From: Cytobacillus purgationiresistens
GTDB taxonomy: Bacteria; Bacillota; Bacilli; Bacillales; Cytobacillaceae
Length of the DNA stretch: 64,000 nt
Direction: 5' to 3'
Assembly: GCF_030813235.1 (NCBI RefSeq)
Contig: NZ_JAUSUB010000023.1
Location: forward strand, 1-64,000
The notes below the pieces were generated by a model. The model did not search any database and had not been told where the DNA came from. It was given only the letters and a program-made list of their open reading frames with translations. The position numbers and the translations under genes were made by a program. Below, piece by piece: positions 17,327-26,685 of this stretch; positions within the stretch are counted from its first letter, which is position 1, and each line of letters begins with the position of its first letter.

Positions 17327-18394
17327 TCATTCTCCCCATTTTTCAATGAAGTTTTGAGTATACTGTTTTTTATAAACACCTACACCTATATGCGTGAATT
17401 GATCATTCAATAAACTATCCCTGTGGCCTTTACTGTTTATCCAACCTTCAACAACTGCAGGAGCATCTACATAATTAGCAGCGATATTCTCTCCAGCAGA
17501 AAGGTACGCAACTCCTCCAGCCTTTAGTCGATCAGATAATTCACCAAACTTCTCCGATGTATGTGAGAATTCTTCACTTTCAAACATATCAACACTATGC
17601 CCTAATGCAACCTCGGCAGTTTGAGCATCCCATTCTAAAGGCTCAAGGCCATTGCGATGTCGAATGACATTTGATATATCAACAATTTGTTTTTCTTTCC
17701 CTCTATTAACTGCTTCCGATTCTTCATCTGTGAAATCATCGACTGACAGTAATTCACCACGATATACCATTTCATATGGCCTTAACATAACGAGTGATAC
17801 CGGGTCTAAAAACCTCACACTGGATAGAGCTCCAGTAAATTTATCTAGATAAAGCAGAGCGAAATAATCTTTCCCGATTCTTACACTCGGCCGCATATTT
17901 AGGTCTGCCTCAGAAAGTTCGAAACGATAGGAACTGCCTTCAAGTTCAATCTCAATATTTGTTTCGGCAAAGAGTGATGAATAAATTTCCCCAGATGGTT
18001 GTCCAATTCTAAATGGTGTAACATCGACATCATCACCAGTAGCAAAAATGGTAATGACTTTATTATTCAATACACCAACCTGAACATATGCTTCATCGCT
18101 CAAATAATAAATCCACCAGTCATATCCATGAAATGAAGGATCAATTCGATCAGGCTTTCCAATTTCTGCTTCTACCGTATCAGTACTTTTCCCCATTAGA
18201 GTCATCAAACCCTCTTTAGGTAACTCAGCTGCTAAATCACTATTTTTATGAATCTCTTCACCAATTGAATAGTCAACTTCTGGAGCTTGTCCCTCTTCTC
18301 CGATTAATATATTCTCACTTCCTGAAAAGTCTAAATAAAGCCAGATAACCAAAAAGGCAAAGATTAAAATAAATATTCGGATTAAAGTTCGCAG
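17327..18394 (-). CDS. ylbC: CAP-domain protein YlbC, CTG or ATT start
   Basis: A membrane-anchored or secreted protein with an N-terminal CAP-associated domain (about residues 55-215) and a C-terminal CAP/SCP (PR-1) domain, with HSVDMFESEEFSHTS, SAGENIA and GWINSKGHRDSLL. The obvious TTG at 18352 would cut the signal anchor. Upstream in frame lies an unbroken hydrophobic helix (RTLIRIFILIFAFLVIW) but no ATG, GTG or TTG. AAGGAGGT (18403-18410) sits 9 bases before a CTG at 18394 and 6 before an ATT at 18397, so one of these is the likely start. A copy of the structured repeat lies directly upstream in the leader. Confidence 0.87.
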   Translation of the reverse strand: MRTLIRIFILIFAFLVIWLYLDFSGSENILIGEEGQAPEVDYSIGEEIHKNSDLAAELPKEGLMTLMGKSTDTVEAEIGKPDRIDPSFHGYDWWIYYLSDEAYVQVGVLNNKVITIFATGDDVDVTPFRIGQPSGEIYSSLFAETNIEIELEGSSYRFELSEADLNMRPSVRIGKDYFALLYLDKFTGALSSVRFLDPVSLVMLRPYEMVYRGELLSVDDFTDEESEAVNRGKEKQIVDISNVIRHRNGLEPLEWDAQTAEVALGHSVDMFESEEFSHTSEKFGELSDRLKAGGVAYLSAGENIAANYVDAPAVVEGWINSKGHRDSLLNDQFTHIGVGVYKKQYTQNFIEKWGE

Positions 18395-18412
18395 AATCTT
18401 ATACCTCCTTAT

Positions 18413-18540
18413 ATGAAATGTGGAGGCGCCTTGCTCTGCCCCGACAAGCTTAAGACGTAAAGGAAATGAAGGTGGTCTTTTCCTTCAATTCCTTTGTGAC
18501 TTAAGACCTCGAAGGGCTAGCCACCGCATATGGATATTCT
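18413..18540 (+). repeat. Single full copy of the structured repeat, in the ylbC leader
   Basis: The copy contains GTGGAGGCGCC, GCCCCGACAAGCTTAAG, an inner hairpin (AAAGGAA-TGAAGG with CCTTC-ATTCCTTT), CTTAAGACCTCGAAGGGCTAG and CCACCGC. It lies between the predicted ylbC promoter (18557-18585) and the ylbC Shine-Dalgarno site, so it would be transcribed as part of the ylbC 5' leader in the minus direction. Confidence 0.88.
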
Positions 18541-18556
18541 ATTAAAACTACTACTA

Positions 18557-18585
18557 ATTGTATGCATATACTATTAATAATAGTA
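18557..18585 (-). promoter_or_regulatory. Candidate sigma-E promoter of ylbC
   Basis: On the minus strand TACTATT (18579-18585) is followed by 14 bases and CATACAAT (18557-18564). The -10 matches the sigma-E consensus fully and the -35 in six of seven positions, which suggests mother-cell expression. The remaining sequence up to 18853 is AT-rich, without a gene. Confidence 0.6.
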
Positions 18586-18853
18586 TATCATCAATAACTT
18601 TCTTTTTAATAGCGTGAATTATTATTGTTAAAAAAACATTTACAATCAGAATTTGTACTTTTCTATTTTTAGGTCACACTATAATTAAACCTCGCTATTG
18701 ATTTTACAAAATATGATCGATAAGGCTTCTCTTTAGCCCTTTAACCATTGCAACTTACTCTTTTTTCAACTATTATTAAATTTGAGATGATTTGTGATTG
18801 GGGCAGTTTACCAATTAAAAATGAAATGCAAAGTGTTTTAGGAGGGACTAACA

Positions 18854-19213
18854 TTGAAACTTGAAAATAATGGACTCGAGGGCAAACAAGTAGATTTAAA
18901 TCGACTTGATGATCTAATGTCATCATACGGTCTTGTCCGTGAAGGTCAATGGGATTATGAAAGAGTTACATACGATCGTAAGTTTGAATTAAAAGAAGGC
19001 ATTTATTACTTACGTGTTTTTGGTTATGCAGTTGAAGGGGATGTAGGAGCCCATAAGGCACTTATCCAATTACTCACACCTTTACTTGGAAAGTATTATT
19101 ATCCTCATGGTGTTGAATACGGAGATGGCGAACATTTCCCTGCATCACTTGTTAAGCAATCTGAGAAGATTCTTTCAGATATCAATGGTGAATTAGATAA
19201 AATTGTAAAATAA
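18854..19213 (+). CDS. YugN-family protein
   Basis: A 119-residue soluble protein of the YugN-like family (GQWDYERVTYDRKFE near residue 37, YYYPHGVEYG near residue 85). Function unknown. The TTG start follows AGGAGGG at ideal distance. It is monocistronic and ends at a strong terminator. Confidence 0.82.
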   Translation: MKLENNGLEGKQVDLNRLDDLMSSYGLVREGQWDYERVTYDRKFELKEGIYYLRVFGYAVEGDVGAHKALIQLLTPLLGKYYYPHGVEYGDGEHFPASLVKQSEKILSDINGELDKIVK

Positions 19214-19223
19214 TCATCCATTT

Positions 19224-19259
19224 AAAAAAAGACGCTTAGTAACTAAGCGTCTTTTTTTT
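19224..19259. terminator. Terminator downstream of the yugN-like gene
   Basis: GACGCTTAG and CTAAGCGTC pair around a 3-base loop, with an A-run before and eight Ts after. It can serve the convergent gene on its right as well. Confidence 0.92.
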
Positions 19260-19271
19260 CATTGAGAAAAA

Positions 19272-19619
19272 TCATTTTACCATCATTTTTGCGATATAAA
19301 GATGAATTTTTTTTGCTTCTAGCCCTGTGAAAAGTTTGATTTCTTCAGCAATCTGTTTTTGTAAAATGGTAAGGTTTTCTATTAAGCCAATATAGCCGAT
19401 TACTGTCAATTTGACTTTTACACTCACTTGATTTTGATGGAATGCAATCGATATATCATCAGAGCTTTTCTTAAATAAGGAAATGGTATGCATCTGTGGT
19501 TCAATTACACCATTCATCCCTAGTTCCTTGACATTGGATTCTATGATTGAAGAAATAATATATTTAGCAACTTTCATTGTTTCAGGATTCGAATCTTCCA
19601 ACAGCCTCATCTGCTCCAC
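19272..19619 (-). CDS. Hypothetical protein, 115 aa
   Basis: I do not recognise this gene. The C-terminal half (KVKLTVIGYIGLIENL, then LFTGLEAKKIHLYIAKM) has the rhythm of Asp23/Gls24-type domains, but the match is weak. A GTG at 19619 is the first usable start, without a good ribosome site; in frame upstream comes an ATG immediately followed by TAG, so the N-terminus may be lost. It lies in the less conserved 19-22 kb stretch. Confidence 0.5.
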   Translation of the reverse strand: MEQMRLLEDSNPETMKVAKYIISSIIESNVKELGMNGVIEPQMHTISLFKKSSDDISIAFHQNQVSVKVKLTVIGYIGLIENLTILQKQIAEEIKLFTGLEAKKIHLYIAKMMVK

Positions 19620-19706
19620 TTCTTTCTGTACATTTGCAGTAGCTATGCGTGCATACTACATTAAATGCTAAAGTGGAGGATTGAGTGCTAGTGCTAATCA
19701 ATCTGC

Positions 19707-20849
19707 CTAGAAGAAATCATAAAATAATGTTTTCAGATGCGGAATTTTCTTTTCAAACACTCCTACATCTGAGGGTGTGCCACTGATTTCCCCCATTTGA
19801 TAAAGGTCTATTGGGCGCTTATGGCCAATTAGAATGCTTGAAAGAGCATTAATGCTTAATTCAAGCTTAGGATGCTGGCCCTCACAATCAACCGCCTCCC
19901 CTTTAAGGCTGAAGCAGCGATTGTTCCATGCTGCATATTGGTCTTTTATATGTAAGATTACATTATCAGGTGTCTCTATAAAGTCATATTGTTGCAAGCA
20001 TCCACCTACATCTACGATTCTGCCCATAAAATATGGATACACTTCAATTTTCTGTTTTGGCTGTTTTAAAAAGTAAGGAAAGGGATCATTGTTTGGTAGC
20101 ACTAGCTAAACCTTACCTAGCATAGAGTCATGCTGACAAATAAAATTCCAAAGCTGTACACGGGCTTCTTGATCAAGCCCTACATATTCAGAAACCCTCA
20201 TCACACGATCCTGTATTTCATAAATCATATATCCGGTTTCTTGACCCTGCTCATTCGTAAAAACAGCAATTTCATCATCGTGAGAATAAATAGAGGTTTT
20301 CCACCAATCCTGATCTCTTACTAATCCGCCGGAATAGTGTGAAATATACTCTTTATACATCTGTTCAATAGATTGATTCCCACTTTTGTTGACTCTTTTA
20401 ATAGTGCCAGCTAATTGTCCAATCATTGCTAGGTCTTTCGTTTCTATTATCACTTTCTTATTCTCGGCAAAAATCTCCCACCCATATTTTCGATAAAACC
20501 CAATATCAAAAGGGTGCAAAAATGAAAAAACTTCTCCCTTGGATTTCATTTCTTTGAGGGATTGGGCAATTAATTCTTTGACATGCCCTTTTCTCCTGTA
20601 TTCTGGATAAGTTGCCACTCCAGCAATACCACCCATTTTCCAGTCATGGCCATTGATACTGATCTGTAATGAGAGCATATGCAGCTTAGAGGCTAATCGG
20701 TCTTCCTCCCATATACCGATAATCTGCTGTTTATCGAGCATTTTCTTGCGCTTGTCTATCTCATGATCTTGTACTTTGTATTGAAACGCATACATAGACA
20801 GCTTGATTGCCTCTTCATATTGATCGCTCTTTAATCTTTGAATACTCAT
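19707..20849 (-). pseudogene. Eis-type GNAT acetyltransferase interrupted by an in-frame amber codon
   Basis: The first 247 codons encode the double GNAT part of an Eis-like acetyltransferase (GGIAGVATYPEYRRKGHVKEL is the acetyl-CoA loop near residue 85). They end at a TAG at 20106-20108, right after HDSMLGKV. The same frame continues without a shift as LVLPNNDPFPYFLK, then EVYPYFMGRIVDV and an SCP2-like C-terminal domain, to 19707. The combined length of about 380 residues is that of intact Eis proteins. The gene is therefore broken by a single nonsense codon, unless the stop is read through or translation restarts at the GTG at 20102. The ATG at 20849 follows GGTGGGAAT. Confidence 0.85.
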
Positions 20850-21096
20850 TTTATTCCCACCATTCCTTCTCATAATGCTACTCTCTATTTATTTCTGCAC
20901 CGATAACAATATCCCTTTTAAATGCCTGAAAAAATGGTCGGAATATGTAAACTACTATATCTATTTATTTATCAAAAGGTTGATTTCGTAAATTGTTGTT
21001 TTTTAATACTGTAAAAAAATTTATCTTTAGAAACATTAAGAGGTTTTTATTCGTCTAATGAGAATGAAATAGTAAAACTTTGGGAGGTAATAATAT

Positions 21097-21558
21097 TTGA
21101 AAATAGGAATCTTTATAGCGTTATCTTTATCTTTTATGTCTCTGATTCTTTTCGGTTGTCAACAAAGAGGGAATATCTATACTGAAGCTGAAGATAATCC
21201 ATCTGCTGAATTAGAAAACAATAAATATCTTGCAATGGACAGCAATTTTATAAACATCGGCATTACAAAATTAAAAGGTGTTGATAACCTTATTTTTGAT
21301 GACAAAGAATCTCTTAAAGCCTTTCAAGAAGTATTTTCAAGTGCCTCGAAAGAAGAGAGCATAGTAAATATGAATGACCCCGAATATTATGTGAATCTCG
21401 TTTATGTTAAAAATACTCAGCGGAGTTTATATTTATGGATAGGTGAAAAAGGACAAAGAAGCACATTTATGAAAACAGAGGATACGCACACCATTTATAC
21501 TGTTTCAGAAGAAATGACCGGTAAATTGAGTGAATTAGTTGAATCTCATTTTAAATGA
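21097..21558 (+). CDS. Putative lipoprotein, 153 aa, unknown function
   Basis: A lipoprotein signal is clear: a hydrophobic stretch ending in LILFGC, cysteine at residue 21. The mature part (about 130 residues) shows no motif I can name. The start is TTG, 9 bases after GGGAGG. It stands alone between the broken Eis gene and a transposase remnant. Confidence 0.72.
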   Translation: MKIGIFIALSLSFMSLILFGCQQRGNIYTEAEDNPSAELENNKYLAMDSNFINIGITKLKGVDNLIFDDKESLKAFQEVFSSASKEESIVNMNDPEYYVNLVYVKNTQRSLYLWIGEKGQRSTFMKTEDTHTIYTVSEEMTGKLSELVESHFK

Positions 21559-21583
21559 GTCTTCGTATGAGTTTATGCACTTT

Positions 21584-21772
21584 TTAGCATTTTTTCACTA
21601 GTGATATTCGATTTTTGACACGCTGAAATAATTCTAATTCAAGCCAACGAAACCAGAGATCATTTATGCAATAACTTGAAATCGTCTCATTCAGGTCTTT
21701 TACACTTTGAATATGATAGATGCCCTTTTTAACTCGTTGCTTTTGTCGGTCATTGATAAGTTCCTGCTTTAA
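21584..21772 (-). mobile_element. Decayed C-terminal remnant of an IS1595-like transposase
   Basis: The minus strand encodes, without a start codon, about 62 residues including RVKKGIYHIQSVKDLN, then INDLWFRWLELELF and a stop. IS1595-family transposases end with a comparable KxxYHIQNVN plus NYLxWFRWL pattern. No other part of the element and no clear terminal repeats are visible. The gene is dead; family assignment is from memory. Confidence 0.5.
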
Positions 21773-21778
21773 CCCTTA

Positions 21779-21814
21779 CAAAAAGGATAATTAGCATGTA
21801 TACTAATTATCCTT
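21779..21814 (-). terminator. Terminator downstream of ctaM
   Basis: GGATAATTAG and CTAATTATCC pair around an 8-base loop; the minus strand continues with TTTTT. It lies 19 bases after the ctaM stop. Confidence 0.85.
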
Positions 21815-21832
21815 TCATTTCACTTATTAAAA

Positions 21833-22300
21833 TTAAAAACCAAGTATTGCTTTAATCATTGAGGTTGTCTCTCCACCATGATAAAAAACATATAGTAGCA
21901 GATAGACTGCAACTCCAGTGATCGCTGTTACAAACCAAATAACACTTGTAATTGGACCGAGTTTACGATGTAATGTCAGATTGTTCTTATAGCCTGTGTA
22001 CAGATTGATGATACCCATTACTGCACCAATCGTCGCAAGCGTGATATGAAAAATCAAGAATATCGTAAAATAAATTTTAATATCATCTGGCCCGCCAAAT
22101 GCTGTGTTTCCTACAAAAACGGTTCTACTTACATAAATAATAAAGAAAATACTCGCAAATACACCGGCAATGGTCATTGATTTTTTATGTGCATCTATTT
22201 TTCTTTTACTGATTTGCACCCAACCAATCGCAACCATAATTGCGCTCAGTACTATAAAGGTCGTGCTAATCGTTGGTAAAATTGGCAAAGAAAATTCCAT
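21833..22300 (-). CDS. ctaM: DUF420 membrane protein CtaM (YozB)
   Basis: A 155-residue protein with four hydrophobic segments. DUF420 proteins are cytochrome oxidase maturation factors: CtaM of Staphylococcus aureus is needed for heme A-type oxidase activity, and YozB is the B. subtilis relative. The location next to ctaG supports this. The ATG at 22300 follows AGAGGGAG. Confidence 0.87.
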   Translation of the reverse strand: MEFSLPILPTISTTFIVLSAIMVAIGWVQISKRKIDAHKKSMTIAGVFASIFFIIYVSRTVFVGNTAFGGPDDIKIYFTIFLIFHITLATIGAVMGIINLYTGYKNNLTLHRKLGPITSVIWFVTAITGVAVYLLLYVFYHGGETTSMIKAILGF

Positions 22301-22524
22301 AATGACTCCCTCTCTATAGAACACATCTAGTATATATTTTAGTTAGCATAGATTCTAATGGTAGAATTACGAACTATGCTAATTTTATTAAAGTATTCAG
22401 GTTTTATCAACAAACAAATCCCTATTTAAAGAAAAGTTCTTTAATTGTTCATATTTCCATCATTCAACTTCATAATTGAAGAAGGCCTCCCCTCAGGATC
22501 AAATACAGAGAGCAGGCCAGCCCA

Positions 22525-23427
22525 TTATTCAGCAGGTCTAGGGTTCATTAAATTATTCTCCAATGCTTTAGCATCTGCTTCTTCTTTTCGGAACCAGCTA
22601 AAGAATACAAGTGCTAATACATACCCGTAAACGATTTCCTGAATCACTTTCATGATAACACCGCCTAGTTGCTGATCATGAAGAAGGGACATGGAATTGA
22701 ACATCTCCGGTCCGCTTAAATCCAAGCTTGCTAATGTTGACGCTGGTACGCATAAAGCAAGTGCTTGTCCCCATGCTTGCGGATCTGAAAATGTCGCATA
22801 CATTGGTGTGTCAGCAAAAATAATCAATGCACAGGCAGGTGTAAGCAGTATACCATCGGCAAAGATATAACCTACCTTCTTCAACCCTGACAGTGTTTGG
22901 TGCTCAGGAAGTTTATTCGTCAATGGCCACCACATGAAGACAGCGAAGATAAATAGCATGACTGTATAGATTGAATGCAGTGTCATATCTGTTTTTATAA
23001 AGTCAAAGATCAATGGAATATGGTAAAACGAGAAAAGCCCATTGAAGAATATGAGTGCAATTAGTGGTTTAGTAAAGAAGTTAAACAGCGGCTTCACCTT
23101 TGGATGGTTAATGACCGCTCTCCAAACCCAAGTCGGGATCCCATGAATAAATAGGATTGGAATCACTAAATACAGAATTCCCATTTGAATCATATGAGCA
23201 TAAAACATTAAATGGCCCATTAAATCAATCGGCGAACCTTTAATGATATAAAGTATCACGATAGCTGATGTAAAGAAAACACCCTCACGAACCGTAAGCG
23301 CTTCACTGTTTGCAAAGCGATGACGAAATTTTACTGTCAGTAAAAAGAAAAGTCCTAATACGATTAGTAATGAAACAAAAAAATAAGGACTCCATAAAGC
23401 ACGGAAACCAAATATACTTAACGACAT
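22525..23427 (-). CDS. ctaG: Cytochrome c oxidase assembly factor CtaG
   Basis: A 300-residue polytopic membrane protein of the caa3_CtaG family, about seven membrane segments, with HMIQMGILYLVIP and GIPTWVWR near residues 75-105. It is needed for assembly of the caa3 oxidase, probably in copper delivery. GAGGTGA precedes the ATG. It is separated from ctaF by 393 bases and has its own promoter candidate. Confidence 0.92.
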   Translation of the reverse strand: MSLSIFGFRALWSPYFFVSLLIVLGLFFLLTVKFRHRFANSEALTVREGVFFTSAIVILYIIKGSPIDLMGHLMFYAHMIQMGILYLVIPILFIHGIPTWVWRAVINHPKVKPLFNFFTKPLIALIFFNGLFSFYHIPLIFDFIKTDMTLHSIYTVMLFIFAVFMWWPLTNKLPEHQTLSGLKKVGYIFADGILLTPACALIIFADTPMYATFSDPQAWGQALALCVPASTLASLDLSGPEMFNSMSLLHDQQLGGVIMKVIQEIVYGYVLALVFFSWFRKEEADAKALENNLMNPRPAE

Positions 23428-23555
23428 TGCAAAGTCACCTCATTAAAATATGTCTTTCCTTGAAAGAAGCCAATAAAGTAGCCAGTCAAAATCAGTTCAT
23501 TCGTTTGGCTTGATTGGTGATAAATCGGTTCTTATACTATGTAAGTTCCTCATAT

Positions 23556-23585
23556 ATTATACTCTCCTTATGAAGCCTGATGCAA
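23556..23585 (-). promoter_or_regulatory. Candidate sigma-A promoter of ctaG
   Basis: On the minus strand TTGCAT (23580-23585), 18 bases, then TATAAT (23556-23561). It explains expression of ctaG separately from ctaC-F. The rest of the 23428-23820 gap carries the ctaF terminator and nothing else I can name. Confidence 0.6.
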
Positions 23586-23783
23586 CCTACTATCAAGGAT
23601 CATCACAAAGCGTGCTAAAATTGTAAATATTTAAGTAAATAGTAGAAAGAGTTCTTGACATTTAGAAGAACAAACCCTAGAGGTGAACAGACTTTTTCCA
23701 TAAACAAGGGGGTAGATGATTTCAGACAACCATTCGCTCCTTCCATCTGAAATTAAACTTTCTTCAGATAAAATATAAAATCA

Positions 23784-23814
23784 AAAAAACCGGCTATAAT
23801 AGCCGGTTTTTTCT
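23784..23814. terminator. Terminator of the ctaCDEF operon
   Basis: ACCGGCT and AGCCGGT pair around a 5-base loop, with T-runs on both strands' 3' sides. Confidence 0.9.
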
Positions 23815-23820
23815 TACTCA

Positions 23821-24156
23821 TTACCACCAAATAATTGTCATGAATGCCAGCAGAGTAATGAAAGCTACAAAGACACCTGAATACAGGAACAATGCAGGAG
23901 CTTCATGTCCTTTATGGCTCATATGCATGAAATAATATAGTTGGAAAACTACTTGTACGCCAGCAAGGACGAGGATAAATGGAATCGTGAACCAACCTGA
24001 GAATCCATCATATCCGACTGCTACGAATGCAACTAATGTCAAGAAGATCATCATGGCAAATGAGATAATTTGATATCTCATTTCCTCTGCGCTTTTTTTA
24101 CGGCGATATTCAATGTCAACTTTTGGGTTACCTGAATTTAATTGTTCATTTGTCAT
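23821..24156 (-). CDS. ctaF: Cytochrome caa3 oxidase subunit IV
   Basis: A 111-residue protein with three hydrophobic segments and the COX4-type VVFQLYYFMHMSHKG motif near residue 70. It is the last gene of the ctaCDEF unit and stabilises the oxidase complex in the membrane. Confidence 0.93.
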   Translation of the reverse strand: MTNEQLNSGNPKVDIEYRRKKSAEEMRYQIISFAMMIFLTLVAFVAVGYDGFSGWFTIPFILVLAGVQVVFQLYYFMHMSHKGHEAPALFLYSGVFVAFITLLAFMTIIWW

Positions 24157-24159
24157 CAG

Positions 24160-24789
24160 TTATCCCACCATTCCCATTAAATAAACAACAGTGAAGATGA
24201 ATACCCATACAACATCGATGAAATGCCAGTAAAGGCTGGCAACATAAAACTTAGGTGCAGTGTATAGATCCAATCCTCGTTTTCTGTTACGGACCATTAA
24301 TGTGATAAACCAAAGCAGTCCGAATGCTACGTGGCCCCCGTGGAATCCAACAAGCGTATAGAATGCTGTTCCAAAGGCGCTACTAGTAAATGTATGCTCA
24401 AATTCATGAACATAGTGATTGAATTCGTAAACCTCAAACCCTAAGAAAGCAGCACCTAGAAGCACAGTGACTCCAAGCCATAACTGCATCTTCTTAAAGT
24501 TAAAGTTTTTCATATGATACATCGCATACACACTTGTTAACGAGCTTGTTAAAAGAAGCATCGTCATGATAAATACAAGCGGTATTTCAAACAAATCTTT
24601 TGCTAATGCCATTTCACTATTTGGCACACTATCCTTCAGTGCTAAATATGTTGCAAACAGCGTTGCGAAAAGAACGGTTTCTCCACCTAAGAATAACCAA
24701 AAACCTAGGAATTTATTTTTCCCTTCGAGGGTTTGTTTTTCAGGCGCAGCAGGCCATGTTTCATATGTGAATTTTTCATCTGCCTTCAT
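24160..24789 (-). CDS. ctaE: Cytochrome caa3 oxidase subunit III
   Basis: A 209-residue COX3-family protein with five hydrophobic segments, GFHGGHVAFGLLWF near residue 150 and SLYWHFIDVVWVFIF near residue 185. Its ATG shares one base with the ctaD stop, so the two are translationally coupled. Confidence 0.95.
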   Translation of the reverse strand: MKADEKFTYETWPAAPEKQTLEGKNKFLGFWLFLGGETVLFATLFATYLALKDSVPNSEMALAKDLFEIPLVFIMTMLLLTSSLTSVYAMYHMKNFNFKKMQLWLGVTVLLGAAFLGFEVYEFNHYVHEFEHTFTSSAFGTAFYTLVGFHGGHVAFGLLWFITLMVRNRKRGLDLYTAPKFYVASLYWHFIDVVWVFIFTVVYLMGMVG

Positions 24790-26654
24790 TATGCCTTACC
24801 CCCTTTATCATCATCCATTAACTCTTCCTTATGAATATGATATCCGTGGTCATCCTTAACTGATCTTACAAACATCGAACCAAATGTAATCAGCATTCCG
24901 ATAATTAATACTGGAATACCCCATGCATGGTTCCCGTGGTACATTGCACCGAATGCTGCGATGAATAGTCCAAGTGAGATGACAAAAGGAATGAATGAAT
25001 TATTTGGCATATGAATGTCACCAATAGGTTCTGCAGGTGTCATTTCTGTCTTTCCATCCATTTTTTCAATCCAATAAGCATCAAGTCCACGAACTAGTGG
25101 CAATTGCTTGAAGTTATAGAATGGCGGCGGTGAAGGAATCGCCCATTCAAGCGTACGTCCATCGCCCCATGGATCGTTGCCAATTCTTTCGTTTTTAACA
25201 ATCGTCACGATAACGTTAATCAAAAGCACTACTGTAGCAACAGCCATGAAGAAGGCACCAACGGTACTGACCATATTGGCTGCGTCAAAGCCTTGACCCT
25301 TGTTGAACGTGAATATACGTCTAGGCATACCCATTAAGCCAAGGAAATGCTGGATAAAGAAAGTCAAATGGAAGCCGATTACGAATAACCAGAATGTTAT
25401 TTTTCCAAGCTTCTCACTTAGCATCGTACCAAACATCTTCGGCCAATACAGGTGCAGACCAGCTAATAGCGCGAACACAACTCCACCGACAATTACATAA
25501 TGGAAGTGGGCAACAACGAAATAACTGTCATGATATTGATAATCTTGTGCTGCAGATGCAAGCATAATCCCTGTTACTCCACCCATTGTGAAGGTTGGAA
25601 TAAACGCGATAGCATATAGCATCGGTGTGGTGAAGGTAATACTTCCGCCCCACATTGTAAATAGCCAGTTAAATATCTTTATCCCCGTTGGGACGGCAAT
25701 GGCCATTGTCGCAACTGAGAAAATTGCATTTGCGATTGGACCTAAACCAGTTGTAAACATATGGTGAGCCCAAACCATGAATCCTAAGAAACCGATTAAA
25801 ACTGTTGCAAATACCATCGAAGAATAACCGAAAAGACGTTTTCTTGAGAAGATAGCAAAGATCTCAGAGAAAATACCGAATGCCGGCAGGACTAAGATGT
25901 ATACTTCAGGGTGTCCAAATATCCAGAATAAATGCTCCCAGATAATTGTATTACCACCCATTAACGGGTCAAAGAAGTTACCTCCAAATAAACGATCAAA
26001 CAGCATCATGAATAATGCTACAGTTAATGGAGGGAAAGCAAATAAAATTAGTGCAGATGTAACAAATGTTGACCAAGTAAACAACGGCATACGCATATAG
26101 GTCATTCCAGGCGCACGCATATTAATAATCGTTACAAGGAAGTTAATCCCCCCGATTAATGTTCCTGCCCCAGATATTTGCAGACCTAATACGTAAAAGT
26201 CAATTCCATGTCCTTCAGAAGCGAGCGACAATGATGCATATGAAGTCCAACCTGCATCAGGTGCTCCCCCTAAGAACCATGATAGATTCAGGAACACTCC
26301 TCCGAAGAAGAATAACCAGAAACCTAAAGAGTTTAAGAATGGAAATGCAACGTCACGTGCGCCAATTTGCAATGGCATGACAGCATTCATAAACGCAAAT
26401 ATTAGCGGCATGGCTGCCAGGAAAATCATAGTTGTTCCATGCATTGTTAATATTTCATTATATAGACCGGCACTTAAGAAATCATTGGCCGGTATTGCAA
26501 GCTGGATACGAATAAACATCGCTTCTAAACCACCAACGATGAAGAAGAATCCGCCAGCTATGAGATAAAGGATGGCAATTTTCTTATGGTCGACTGTAGT
26601 TAAGTAGTCCCAAATCGTTGCGCCAAAGCCTTTTTTCTGAGCATAGGTACTCAC
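24789..26654 (-). CDS. ctaD: Cytochrome caa3 oxidase subunit I
   Basis: The catalytic heme-copper subunit, 621 residues, about 14 membrane segments. The copper-B/tyrosine motif is in WIFGHPEVYILVLP, near residue 245, and the heme-binding histidines in HDSYFVVAHFHYV near residue 380. It reduces oxygen to water with proton pumping. The start is GTG, with GGGAGGT upstream. Confidence 0.97.
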   Translation of the reverse strand: MSTYAQKKGFGATIWDYLTTVDHKKIAILYLIAGGFFFIVGGLEAMFIRIQLAIPANDFLSAGLYNEILTMHGTTMIFLAAMPLIFAFMNAVMPLQIGARDVAFPFLNSLGFWLFFFGGVFLNLSWFLGGAPDAGWTSYASLSLASEGHGIDFYVLGLQISGAGTLIGGINFLVTIINMRAPGMTYMRMPLFTWSTFVTSALILFAFPPLTVALFMMLFDRLFGGNFFDPLMGGNTIIWEHLFWIFGHPEVYILVLPAFGIFSEIFAIFSRKRLFGYSSMVFATVLIGFLGFMVWAHHMFTTGLGPIANAIFSVATMAIAVPTGIKIFNWLFTMWGGSITFTTPMLYAIAFIPTFTMGGVTGIMLASAAQDYQYHDSYFVVAHFHYVIVGGVVFALLAGLHLYWPKMFGTMLSEKLGKITFWLFVIGFHLTFFIQHFLGLMGMPRRIFTFNKGQGFDAANMVSTVGAFFMAVATVVLLINVIVTIVKNERIGNDPWGDGRTLEWAIPSPPPFYNFKQLPLVRGLDAYWIEKMDGKTEMTPAEPIGDIHMPNNSFIPFVISLGLFIAAFGAMYHGNHAWGIPVLIIGMLITFGSMFVRSVKDDHGYHIHKEELMDDDKGGKA

Positions 26655-26685
26655 AATTTTACCTCCCTTTCAAACAAATCACCTA

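Noticed and set aside
20100..20108. Frameshift in the Eis-type gene
   Set aside because: The two halves are in the same frame; only one TAG separates them, so it is a nonsense codon and not an indel.
22440..22524. Possible repeat copy downstream of ctaG
   Set aside because: Only short GC-rich words match; the CTTAAG and CTCGAG blocks are absent.
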